Assembly (NCBI RefSeq): GCF_033958435.1
Contig: NC_134139.1
Span: forward strand, 206,381,501 to 206,445,500
Reading direction: 5' to 3'
Length of the DNA stretch: 64,000 nucleotides
From: Carettochelys insculpta
Taxonomy: Eukaryota > Chordata > Testudines > Carettochelyidae
Shown here: positions 36,624 to 46,574 of the stretch, piece after piece
How positions within the stretch are numbered: position 1 is the first letter of the stretch
Layout of the letters: each line of letters begins with the position of its first letter
The notes under the pieces: model-generated
Seen by the model: the letters and a program-made list of their open reading frames with translations, nothing else
What the model was told of the DNA's origin: nothing
The model's database searches: none
Program-made: the position numbers and the translations under genes

Positions 36624-38122
36624 TAGAGGTCCACCCAGCCCTCCCGGCAGGAGCAGGGCTTGCCCTGGCCCATGCCATGTGGGAGGCAGCTGAGTACCTC
36701 CTTGCCCCAGGGGAGGAGATGCCCCCAGGGCAGCAGGGCTCAGCCCCTACCCCTGCAGCACCCCGCTCCACCCGCCGCCTCACACGCCGGCGGCTGTGGA
36801 GCTACCCCACCAGCACCGACGGGTGGGAGCGGCTGGTGCTTGGGGAGTGGGACGACAACCACTGGCTCAGGAACTTCAGGATGAGCCAGCAGACATTCCT
36901 GGAGCTGTGCCAGTGGCTCACCCCCGCACTCAGGCACCGGGACACTGCCATGCGGCGTGCCCTCCCTGTGGAGAAACGGGTCGGCATCGCTGTCTGGAAG
37001 CTGGCCACTCCCAACAGCTACCGATCCGTGGGGCAGCAGTTTGGTGTCGGAAAGGCCACCGTCGGGGCTGTCTTCATGGAGGTAAGAGAACCCACAGGGG
37101 GAGGCCAGGGCAGAGCAGGGCAGGGCAGGCCAGGGCAGGGGGGCCAGGGCAGAGGGGCCAGGGCAGAGCAGGGGGGCCAGGGCAGGGCAGGGCAGGGCAG
37201 GGCAGGGGGGCCAGAGCAGGGCAGAGCAGGGCAGGGCAGGCCAGGGCAGGGGGGCCAGGGCAGAGCAGGGGGGCCAGAGCAGGGCAGGGGGGCCAGAGCA
37301 GGGCAGGGCCACGCACACCCTGCTCACCCCTCATTGGGGCTGTCCCATGTGCTTTCTCTGCAGGTCGTGCGTGCCATCAACGCCATGCTCCTGTACAGGC
37401 TCGTGAGGCTGGGGGACCCACATGCCACTGTCGCCGCCTTTGCCACCCTGGGCTTCCCCAACTACTTCGGGGCTCTGGATGGGACTCACATCCCCATCCG
37501 CGCCCCGCAGCACAGTGGAGGATGATACCTCAATCGGAAGGGCTACCATTCTGTCGTCCTGCAGGCCTTGGTGGACAGCCAGAGACATTTCCAGGACATT
37601 TATGTGGGCTGGCCTGGCAGCACCCACGACGCCCAGGTTTTTCGGAACTCGGGCCTGTGCCGCCGGCTGGAGGCGGGGACCTACATCCCCCAGCGGGAGA
37701 TCCCTCTGGGGGACACCACCATGCCCTTCTGCGTCATCGCAGATGCGGCCTACCCCCTCCGGCCGTGGCTCATGCACCCCTACACGGGCCATCTCTCCGC
37801 TAGCCAGGAGCGCTTCAACGAGCTCCTGAACCGTGCGCGCCAGGTGGTGGAGCGCTCATTTGGCCGCCTCAAGGGACGCTGGAGATGTCTCCTGACCCGC
37901 CTGGATGCAGGCCCCAACAACATCCCCCAGATTGTGGGTGCCTGCTGCGCCCTGCACAACCTCGTGGAGAGCAAGGGGGAGACCTTTCTGCAGGGCTGGG
38001 CCGCGGAGGCCGGCAGGGCACACGTGCAGCCACCTGCTGCCCCCAGTCGGCAGGTGGACCCCGAGGGGACCCGGGTCCGGGAGGCCCTGCGGGCCTACTT
38101 TGACCAACAGGCCGTGGGGTGA
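36581..38122 (+). pseudogene. Harbinger DDE transposase (HARBI1-like), two exons, one in-frame stop
   Basis: Exon 1 is 36581-37081, ending at donor gag|gtaaga. Exon 2 is 37364-38122, after acceptor ctctgcag, and both junctions are phase 0. The N-terminus holds a CAG-encoded run of 11 glutamines. An HTH-like region follows (MSQQTFLELCQWLTPAL, then YRSVGQQFGVGKATVGAVF). Exon 2 carries the catalytic triad of the family: D in FGALDGTHIPI, D in WPGSTHDAQVF and E in RARQVVERSFGRLKGRW. 'CALHNL' and a basic C-terminal stretch close the domain as in HARBI1-type nucleases. A TGA at 37523-37525 interrupts the frame just before YLNRKGYHSVVLQ. No other disruption is seen over about 420 codons. The intron (37082-37363) is a GC-rich minisatellite. 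AATAAA lies about 180 bp past the stop. The protein would cut and join transposon ends with its Myb-like partner. Confidence 0.93.
37095..37310 (+). repeat. Minisatellite in the transposase intron
   Basis: Irregular tandem copies of 'gggccagggcagagcagggc' make up almost the whole intron. Open frames on both strands here come from the repeat. Confidence 0.9.
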
Positions 38123-38529
38123 ACTCTGCCCAGGCCCCTACTGCCCGCCCCTTCCTCCCCCACACTCCTGCCCCAACGCCCACACCATGCAGCACCCCAC
38201 CGCCCCCCCCTCCCACTTGTCCTGGACAAATGACAGCACGAACTTGTGGCTGAACGTAAATTTTTTTTTTCTGGCCGAACCTTTTTTTTGGGGTGTAAAT
38301 AAATATGTGAAGCACAAACAGAAAACTAAGTACAAACGTTCAACCAAAGCAATATGTACACAAATAAAACAATCCAAAGAAACAACTGTGTGGCATACAT
38401 GATAAAAAGAAAACCAGGGAGGAGAAAGGGGAGAACTATTTACATGGGGGGGACGGGGCAAACGGGGGCACCAAAAAAACAGGGTCCAACTATATACAAG
38501 GGGGGGGCCACGTCCCGGGCCCCTCGCCC

Positions 38530-40636
38530 CTATAGCCCAGCACTAGGCGTGCCCGGCCGGGAGCCTCGCCGCGCCTGCAGTCTGGTCCGCGGCTGGGTGG
38601 GAGCGGGCTGGACCAGAAGGTATTGGTGCCGGCGAGTCTCAGGTGGCTCCAGGGGTCCCTCGGCGCTCTGGCCCTCGCGGGTGGGTGGTGGGGCGACGGC
38701 GGACGGGCCGGCGATGGCCGGAGCAGCTGGTGGTGGGGCTGCAGGAGCGGGCAGGGCGGGTGATGGGTCGGCCGGCGCGGCATGGGGGGGCCAGGTAGTT
38801 GACGAGCCGGTTAAATGTCTGCATATAGGCCCCCCATGCCTCCTGGCGCCAGGCCAGCGCCCGCTCCTGCAGCTGGAGGTGCTGCTCCGAGACCTCCAGC
38901 TGCCGGCGGAGGATGGCCAGCAGCTGGGGGTCCGTCGCCGTCGGCGGTAGTAGGCGCGGGGTCCGCCGTCTAGCCCTCCGCGGGGCCCGCCGTCTAGCCC
39001 TCCGCGGGGCCGGTCGTTCCTCGGCCGAGGGGCTGCCCTGGAGCGATGGTTCAGGAGGGCTCTCCGGGACAACTGAGGCCTCGCCGGCGCTCTCTTCCGG
39101 TCCTTCTGATGGTGCAGGTGCAGGTGCAGGACACAGGAGAGGAGGGGGGAAAGAAGAATGGAGACAGGCGTTAGTGTGGGCCCCGATCCGTGGCCTCTGT
39201 CCCCCCCGCCCTGTGCTTCAGGTTCCCCATCCCCGTCCCTGGGAGATGCTGCTATGATGGATGGGGTTCAGGGGTCCCCCTGCCCTGCCCCCCGTCCCCT
39301 GGTGGGAGCGACTCTCACTTCACCCCGCAGGGTCTGAGAGCAGGAGAGGTTTCTTAGGCCACAGATGGCCAGTTTCTGCCAGGAGTGACAGCACCAGCTG
39401 TCGGAAGAGACAGTCCTTCCAACCCGTCGTGGGGAGAAGACCCCAAGGGGGGCCCCTCTGGGATGCAGCTTTCCCCCTCCTCAGGCTGGCTGCCTACCAG
39501 CTCTCCCTTCCCCTAGCCTCTACCTGTGGCCCCCGCCCTCGCCCCGCAATTCCAAGCCAGCTCAGCTCCTCCCTCCTGTTTGTTCAGGGCAGAGGTGTCA
39601 CCTGCCAGCTGTAGCGCCAGGATCCTCCTTTGGCCCTGGGAGCTCTTCGGCTTTTGTGGCTCATATGTAGGCTGAGTCTCCCTTTGGCACTCCCCCCACT
39701 CCATCACATGCTGCTGCTGCTGCGGGGTGTCCCACCCCCTCCGCCTGGGGGCCCCTCGAGGTTCCGCTCCCCCCTGGCCCGGGGATGGGGCATGGCACTG
39801 TCATGCAGAGTGGGGGGGGGCAGGGGCTGATGGCTGCAGTGCTGTGAGGGCCATGGCCCTGGTGTCCTTGGGGCCATGGCCATGTGAGCGTGTGGGGGGC
39901 CCTGGACACATCTCTGTTACCCCCGCCCCTCAAGCCCAGGGGTGTCCACCAGAGAGGGGTACCTACCTGTGGGTCCGCTCCCACGGTCCGGAGATCCCTG
40001 GGGGTCGGAGGCCCTGCTGCTGCTCCGGGATGGCAGGAGGAGGATCTGCAGACTGGATTCTGCAGAGGAGGAGCCCCCCCCCCCCTCCTCCTCCTCCTCC
40101 TCCTCCTGCCGCGATGTCCCGGGGATGGCCTCCGGGGGGGGCCCCCGGGGTGCGGGGCTTACCTCCGGGGCGGACTCCGGCTGCAGGGCCTGCTGGGGCT
40201 CGTCAGCCGAGGTGTCAAGGGTGGCCGGAGGGGAGGAGGTGTGCCAGGAGCCCAGGATGTCCCTGAGCTCCCTGTAAAAGGGGCAAGTGACGGGGGCGGC
40301 CCCAGATCGGCTGGCCGCATCCCGGGCCCGGGCATAACCCTGCCGCAGCTCCTTCACCTTACTCCTCACATGATCCGGAGTGCGGGCAGGGTGACCCCGG
40401 GCAGCCAGGCCATCGGCCAGCCGAGCGAACGCATCCACGTTCCGCCTCTTGCTCCCCATTACCTGGAGCACCTCCTCCTCACTCCAGAGCCCCAGCAGGT
40501 CCCGCAGCTCGGCCTCCGTCCAGGAGGGGCCCCGCTGCCGCTTCCCAGACTGGCTGGCCCTCTGGCTGGGCTGGCTGCCCTGGCTCCCCTTGTGGGGGGT
40601 CCCCTGGGGGCGCTGGTGGGGCTGCTGGCTAGCCAT
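38530..40636 (-). pseudogene. Harbinger second protein, Myb/SANT-like DNA-binding, two exons
   Basis: Exon 1 runs 40636 to 39967. Its start MASQQPHQRPQG leads into a Myb/SANT-like (trihelix) domain at about residues 35-110: PSWTEAELRDLLGLWSEEEV, RNVDAFARLADGLAARG, HVRSKVKELRQGYARARD and CPFYRELRDILG. An acidic run of about eight E follows. The donor is cccacag|gtaggt. A good acceptor with a pyrimidine tract gives exon 2 from 39105, and the phases agree (G|AA). Exon 2 carries LLAILRRQLEVSEQHLQLQE and MQTFNRLVNYL, the usual C-terminal coiled segment. After that the frame seems to shift at a C-run (+ strand about 38786-38792) into a proline-rich tail ending at 38530. This partner binds transposon ends and brings in the transposase. 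The frameshift could be an assembly error. Confidence 0.85.
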
Positions 40637-41284
40637 CGCCGCTGGGTGGGTGGCTGAGGGTTGTGCAGGCTAGCCGCGTGTGCAGGCTGCAGCCTGCACG
40701 TTGCCTCAGCTTCCTGCAGAGTCAGGGAGGGGGAGGGGACCTTGAAGGGGCCGCTCCACGCGGCCACCAGTGAGCTGAGGGGCTGGAGAGAGCATCTCTC
40801 AACCCCCCAGCTGATGGCCGCCATGGAGGACCCGGCAATTTCGACGTTGCGGGACGCGGATCGTCTACACTGTCCCTACTTCGACGTTGAACGTCGAAGT
40901 AGGGCGCTATTCCTATCTCCTCATGGGGTTAGCGACTTCGACGTCTCGCCGCCTAACGTCGAAGTTAACTTCAAAATAGCGCCCGACGCGTGTAGCCGCG
41001 ACGGGCGCTATTTCGAAGTTAGTGCCGCTACTTCGAAGTAGCGTGCACGTGTAGACACAGCTTTTAAGTCATACATGGGGGTTCAATCACTTTCGATCAT
41101 GCTATCAACTGTCATCATCACCATTGTCACATAAGAAGAGAAGACAGAGCACAGTGTCATCTAAATGAGCTCCCTCCTCTGAGAGGCACATGCTTTCTTC
41201 TCCTTTGTAACCCACATACCTACATGAGGTTCGCTGTCCCATGTAGCAGCACCTAGCCCACTAACAGGGCACACAATTGGGTCT

Positions 41285-41395
41285 CCTCTACAGACTTAGC
41301 TTGTATGAGCTAGTGTTTAGCTTACACGGTTGTGGCTCCTACACTAAATCCCGAGGTGCCAGGTTCAAGCCTACCTGTTAGCAGTTACAAGTGAG
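41285..41395 (+). repeat. tRNA-derived SINE-like fragment
   Basis: 'ggctcctacactaaatcccg' and 'aggtgccaggttcaagcctacctgttagcagttac' match 42740-42805 ('ggctcctgtactgaggtcccaggttggagtctgcctaagagcagttac'). The B box is 'ggttcaagcc'. The A box is weak. Confidence 0.5.
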
Positions 41396-41452
41396 AACTG
41401 GCCTGGGATTTCAACAGGGCCTCTGAAGCTCAGGATGCCCTTCCTCAGCGAG

Positions 41453-41893
41453 GGCTGTGGCCACAGCTGGCCAAGACTTTGAAATGGTTATGCAAATGGC
41501 CATTTCAAAGATTACTAAAGAGGCACTGAATTGAATATTCAGCACCTCATTAGCATTAAGACACTTCCAGCCGCAGCACTTCGAAAACACGTGGCTCGGC
41601 GCGGCTACATGGGGGTCCTTTTCAAAAGGACCCCGCTCCTTTCGAAATCTCCTTATTCCTTTCAACGGAGGGGAATAAGGGGATTTCGAAATGGGTGGGG
41701 CCCTTTTGAAAAGGACCCCCGTGTAGCAACGCCGAGCCGCGCACTTTCCAAAGCAGAGCTTTCGAAGTGCGACAGCTGGAAGCGTCCTAATGCTGATGAG
41801 GCACTGAATATTCAATTCAGTGCCTCATTAGTAATCTTCAAAATGGCCATTTGCATAGCCATTTCAAAGGTTTGGCCAAGTGTGGCCACAGCC
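41453..41893. mobile_element. Foldback MITE with TTTCGAAA-type arms
   Basis: The ends 'ggctgtggccacagctggcc' and 'ggccaagtgtggccacagcc' are inverted repeats. The arms continue inward with 'atgcaaatggccatttcaaa', 'ggcactgaattgaatattca', 'cttcgaa', 'gggtccttttcaaaagga' and 'atttcgaaat', giving a near-complete palindrome centred about 41665. The target duplication is unclear. It is non-coding. Confidence 0.85.
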
Positions 41894-41957
41894 TTGGGGA
41901 AATGTGTAATCCACACACCTTGATGTGGCCTCTGTATCTTGTAGTGGTGCCTAGCTC

Positions 41958-42700
41958 ATGTACAAAGACAACGATTACATGAAATCCTGTGGCACCTTAC
42001 AGACGAAGAGATGTTCTTGGAGCATAAGCTTTCATGGGCACAGACCCACTTTGTCAGATGCACGAGTGGGGATTCTTGAGGAGGGTCTAAATATACAGGC
42101 TCATGAAAAGGAGGGAGTCCTGATCAAGAGGAACGCCTGAGTTGAGGAGGTCAGTTCAGTCAGGGAGGATGTGGCCTACTTCCAGCAGTTGATGTGGAGG
42201 TGTGAACACCAAGAGAGAAGAAACTGGTTTTGTAATTGGCCATCCACTCCCAGACTCCGGTCAATCTTTGGTTGATGGTGTCAAATTTGCAAGTGAATTG
42301 CAGCTCTGCGGTTTCTCTTTGGAGTGCGTTTTCAAAGTTTTTTTGTTGCAGGATGGCTACTTTTAAATCTGCTACCGAGTGTCCAGGGAGAGTGAAGTGT
42401 TCTCCTACAGGTTTTCATATGTTGCTGCTCCTGATGTCGGGTTTGTGCTCATTTATTCGTTTATGTAGAAACTGCCCCATTTGGCCAACGTATATGGCAG
42501 TGGGGCTTTGCCGGCACATGATGGCGTATAGTATATAAGTAGATGTGCAGATGAATGTGTTGCTGATGGTGGGGTTGATGTGGTTAGGTCTTGGGATGGT
42601 GTCACTGGTGTAGATACGTGAGCAGAGTTGGCAGCGAGGTTTGTTGCAGGGATTGGCTCCTGGTTTAGAGTTACTGTGGTGTGGTCTATAGAGAATAACT
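41958..42700 (-). mobile_element. Penelope-like retroelement, 3' part with GIY-YIG endonuclease
   Basis: Minus-strand translation shows the Cys motif PCNKPRCQLC at about 42640, then YILYAIMC, AIYVGQMGQFLHKRINEHK (the GIY-YIG core) and, past an in-frame TGA near 42417, GEHFTLPGHSVADLKVAIL and LQFTCKFDTIN. A 3' region follows and ends in the hammerhead-like tail (42022-42061) and 'ctgtaaggtgccacaggatttc'. The reverse-transcriptase half is missing. The hammerhead core has ctgacaa for ctgacga. It is a dead, 5'-truncated copy. Confidence 0.9.
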
Positions 42701-42727
42701 AAGTCTCCTTTATCATCTCAGCCGAGA

Positions 42728-42805
42728 GGCTGCTGGATTATAGCTCAAAGTGTAGAGGCTCCTGTACTGAGGTCCCAGGTTGGAGTCTGCCTAAGAGCAG
42801 TTACA
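42728..42805 (+). repeat. tRNA-derived SINE-like fragment
   Basis: 'gctggattatagctcaaagtg' followed by 'cccaggttggagtctgcc' is the same family as 41285-41395. Confidence 0.5.
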
Positions 42806-43214
42806 ATTTCCCGCAAGCTGTTAGAAGGTAAAGTTCCTCTGGGAAGTGGCTCTCTTGACATTTGTTTCTCCTACAACACCGGCCTTATTATTGGGTTGGG
42901 GGAAGGAGAGGATTTTGCACTTGTGCCCGCTCTATGAATCCAGCAGCATTTACCTGCACTGAATCCACATCATAAGGCTTAAAGAGAAACAAAAAATCTC
43001 AAACTAGGCCAGGAGGCCAAGTTGTCCAATGATGTAAATTGATGCAGCTCCTTGAAAGCCAGTAGACCTGCACCCATTTACACCAGCAAAGATCCTGGCC
43101 CCATATTATGTAGCAATTATGTGGGAAGTCAGGGGAAACTTTACTAAGCCTCTGGTAACTGGTCCAGTGGCACATGCCTGTAGCAGGGGAAGAGCGACTC
43201 CCTCCTCCTCCGGA

Positions 43215-44045
43215 CAAACTCACCTTTGATGTTTGCAGGTGTTCTGCTTTGCAGCAGGAAAAGCAAAAGTGTCATGTAGGAAATTTAACAGCCAGAACTT
43301 TTATTTGGAACAAGACCAGGACATGAGCAGCACGATATGGCCCTAGGTCAGAGGGGGATGTGGAAAAGAATTTGACTCAGGGATCGGTGCAGGGGGAGAG
43401 GAGCATAAATTAAAAGCTCTCCCAGTACAGGTTTGTTTGCCTGAGTCGCTCTGACCCAGTGGATCAGCTCACAATGCTACGCCTCTGTCACTTGGTCAAG
43501 AACACTCATTTGTTGTCTCTCAGGTGACACCAGTTGACTTTGCATGGACAAGTTGCGCAAGTCCGTTGGACCCAATAGCCGGACATGGGGGGAAATTCTC
43601 CCTCCTTCACATCCTGGTGCCCAGCTTCCAGGGAAGGAGACAAATTGCAAACTGGTTCCTGCTTAAGAAAGAAATTGCATCAGCTGATTCCAACAAGCAG
43701 CTGCTGAAGTGAGAAACTCAGCACTTCAAATGGAAGAGGTCTTCTTCCCCCTTCTGAAGGAGCCTTGTTAATTCCACCACATGTTGGCAGATGGGGAGCT
43801 GCTGCCTTGGTCCTTATTGGCGTATGAGAACCGCCCCTCCACTGTGGAGGTCCATCAGCGGCATGGGGGGAAAGGAGCTCGATATGAAGAAGCTGGAGGT
43901 TTCTTCTCAGTTCACCACTCTCTTGCAGGATAGCATGAGACACAAGCCAAGTGGATCTCATCAGCTCCCAGATGAGAATGGCAGGTGTGAAGTGAGATGG
44001 TTTCCCACCAGCTCTCTGGTGTGGGCCAGGCTCCTCACAAATAGC
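43215..44045 (-). pseudogene. Inverted remnant of the secreted-peptide gene: promoter joined to 3' end
   Basis: Minus-strand sequence from 44045 down to 43386 matches the upstream regions of units A (45797-46463) and B, including 'gagctgatccactgggtcagag' and 'ctgggagagctttaatttatg'. The match stops inside 'ccctgcacc', just before the TATA box. About 40 unrelated bp follow. From about 43345 it matches the last exon's 3' UTR, with AATAAA at 43300-43305 and the downstream block to about 43215. TATA box, signal exon and all coding parts are gone. It is a deleted third copy, head-to-head with unit A. Confidence 0.75.
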
Positions 44046-44324
44046 TGCCTCATTTCCCATTGGGCATAACTGGACAGGTGAATGGAAGGGTAAATTGTAA
44101 AGAGGGGCCAGACAGGATGTATGGTGGAATCAGCATGTCTGTGCTAGCTAAGGTAAGCTGGCAACCCCTGATGCTAGGAACATGGCTTGATAAACCTGGA
44201 ATGTAAAGGTCAGGTTCCATGGGAACAACACAGACAGAGCGTGCTGGCCCGGGATTGCTTCCTGCGAAGTAACCGAGCCAGTCCGAACATGTGCGGGGTA
44301 AAATGTGGTGGACGCAATTGCAGG

Positions 44325-45154
44325 CTCATAGCACACTAAAACTAGAAGGGACCTCAAGAAGTCATGGAGTCCAGTTCCCTACCCTCATGGCAGGACCAAG
44401 TAGCACCTAGACCATCCGTGACAGGTGTCCATGTAACCTGCTTTTAAATATCTCCAGTGATGGAGATTCCACAACCTCCCTGGGCGATTTATTCCAGTGT
44501 TTAACCACCCTGACAGTTAGGAAGTTTTTCTTGATATCCAACCTAAACCTCTCTTGCTGCAGTTTAAGCCCATTGCTCCTTGTCCTATTCTCAGAGGCGA
44601 AGGAGAATATTTTTTTCTCCCGCCTCCTTGTAACACTCTTTTAGGTACTTGAAAACCACTATAATGCCCCCTCTAAGTCTTCTCTTTTCTAAACTAAACA
44701 ATCCCAGTTCTTTCAGCCTTCCCTCATAGCTCATGTTCTCTAGATCCTTAATCATTTTTGTTGCTCTTCTCTGGACAGTTTCCAATTTCTCTCCATCCTT
44801 CTTCAAATGCAGTGCCTAGAACTGGACACAATACTCCAACCAAGGCCTAATCAGAGTGGAGCAGAGTGGAAGAATGACCTCATGTCTTGCTCACACCACT
44901 CCTGTTAATTCATCCCAGAATCATGTTTGCTTTCTTTGCAGCAGCATTACACTGTTGACTCATGTTTAGCTTGTGGTTCTCTAGGACCCCATATCCCTTT
45001 CTGCAGTGCTCCTTGCTAGACAGTCACTTACAGTCCTGTAAGTGTGAAATTGATTGTTCCTTCCAAAGATCGTTGCATTTGTCCTTATTAAACATCATTG
45101 TATTTATCTCATGTGTAATGTGTAAAGGAAGAAGGTGTCTCTGTAACACTGCAT
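44325..45154 (-). mobile_element. CR1 LINE, 5'-truncated 3' end
   Basis: Read on the minus strand it gives [20 protein letters not shown] and [14 protein letters not shown], then the tail 'gggaactggactccatgact...tcccttctagttttag' ending near 44330. The 5' part carries 'aacgatctttggaaggaaca' and older RT remnants with stops. The Harbinger copy begins at 45155. Confidence 0.88.
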
Positions 45155-45798
45155 GGCTACGTCTACACGTGAAGCCAACATCGAAATAGCTTATTTCGAT
45201 GTGGCGACATCGAAATAGTCTATTTCGATGAATAACGTCTACACGTCCTCCAGGGCCAGCAACGTCGATGTTCAACTTCGACGTTGCTCAGCCCAACATC
45301 GAAATAGGCGCAGCGAGGGAACGTCTACACGTCAAAGTAGCACACATCGAAATAGGGATGCCAGGCACAGCTGCAGACAGGGTCACAGGGCGGACTCAAC
45401 AGCAAGCCGCTCCCTTAAAGGGCCCCTCCCAGACACAGTTGCACTAAACAACACAAGATACACAGAGCTGACAACTGGTTGCAGACCCTGTGCCTGCAGC
45501 ATAGATCCCCAGCTGCCGCAGAAGCAGCCAGAAGCCCTGGGCTAAGGGCTGCTGCCCACGGTGACCATAGAGCCCCGCAGGGGCTGGAGAGAGAGCATCT
45601 CTCAACCCCCCAGCTGATGGCCGCCATGGAGGACCCGGTAATTTCGACGTTGCGGGACGCGGATCGTCTACACGGTCCCTACTTCGACGTTGAACGTCGA
45701 AGTAGGGCGCTATTCCTATCTCCTCATGAGGTTAGCGACTTCGACGTCTCGCCGCCTAGCGTGTAGACGCGACGGGCGCTATTTCGAAGTTGGTGCCA
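45155..45798. mobile_element. Non-autonomous Harbinger derivative, right end lost
   Basis: The left end 'ggctacgtctacacgtgaag' is intact. The body matches the 25517 element, including the ~130 bp internal segment missing from the autonomous copy. It stops at 'atttcgaagttggtgcc', about 38 bp before the expected terminus. The adjoining base is the first position of the duplicated unit A, so the truncation coincides with the duplication boundary. Confidence 0.88.
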
Positions 45799-46468
45799 GC
45801 ACATTTGTGAGGATGCCAGCCTGAACCAGCAGGAAACCATCTCACTTCACACCTGCAAATCTCAGCTGGGAGCTGATGAGATCCCCTTGGTTTGTGTCTC
45901 ATGTTCTCCTGCAAGAGAGCAGTGAACTGAGAAGAAACCACTGGCTTCTTCTTCATATCTAGTTGCTTTCCCCCATGCCCCTGATGTAGCTCAGCAGTGG
46001 AAGAGTGGTTCTTATATATTGATCTTATATATTGATCAGGGCAGAAACAGCAGCCCTCTCTGTGCTAACATGTGGCAGAATTAAAAAGGTTCCTTTTGAA
46101 GGAGAAAAAGGCTCTTCCATTTGCGGTGCTTACTCTCTCACTTCAGCTGCTTGTTAGAATCAGCTGATGGCGATTTGTTTCCTAAGCAGGAACCAGTTTG
46201 CAATTGTCTCCTTCCCTGGGAGCTGGGCACCCGGATGCGAAGGAGGGAGAGTTTCCCCGCATGTCCGGCTACTGGGTCCAACGGACTGATACAACTCGCC
46301 CATGAAAAGCCAACCAGTGTCACCTGAGAGATGACAAACGAGTGTTCTTGACCAAGTGACAGAGGTGTAGTACTGTGAGCTGATCCACTGGGTCAGAGCG
46401 ACTCTCAGGCAAACAAACCTGTACTGGGAGAGCTTTAATTTATGCGCCTCTCCCCCTGCACCAGTCTC
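45797..46468 (+). promoter_or_regulatory. Upstream region of unit A
   Basis: About 670 bp is shared with unit B (55889-57152, there split by a LINE) and with the inverted remnant. Recognisable landmarks are 'gtgaactgagaagaaaccac', 'cacttcagctgcttgttaga' and 'ctgatccactgggtcagagc'. Preservation in three copies suits a promoter region, though it could be simple hitch-hiking. Confidence 0.5.
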
Positions 46469-46475
46469 TATAAAT
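46469..46475 (+). promoter_or_regulatory. TATA box, unit A
   Basis: TATAAAT lies 106 bp upstream of the ATG, with a pyrimidine-rich leader ('ttctctgcttctcttctctc'). The identical box sits at the same distance in unit B. Confidence 0.7.
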
Positions 46476-46574
46476 TGCAGGCTTTCCTACCTCCCTCTCT
46501 GAGCATTCTCAGGCTCAATCTTTCTCTGCTTCTCTTCTCTCCAGGTTCGCTGAGATCCCAGCCGACCTCCAGCC

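Larger units (their letters stand above)
36223..41062. mobile_element. PIF/Harbinger DNA transposon, near-autonomous
   Basis: The terminal inverted repeats 'ggctacgtctacacgtg' and 'cacgtgtagacacagct' are flanked by TTT on both sides (36220-36222, 41063-41065). The element carries the two-gene set of the superfamily, a DDE transposase on the plus strand and a Myb/SANT-like protein on the minus strand, transcribed towards each other. Both subterminal regions are crowded with tcgaaata/tatttcga words (e.g. 36249-36300, 40990-41040). Internal poly-CAG and minisatellite tracts are present. It is inserted beside a CR1 tail. Confidence 0.95.

Noticed and set aside
37074..37334. Proline- and alanine-rich frames within the transposase intron
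   Set aside because: They are produced by the 'gggccagggcaga' minisatellite and are open in several frames on both strands.
36796..37803. Long open frame of 335 codons overlapping the transposase
   Set aside because: It is a shadow frame in GC-rich sequence. The transposase frame in the same interval carries all family motifs and matching splice phases.
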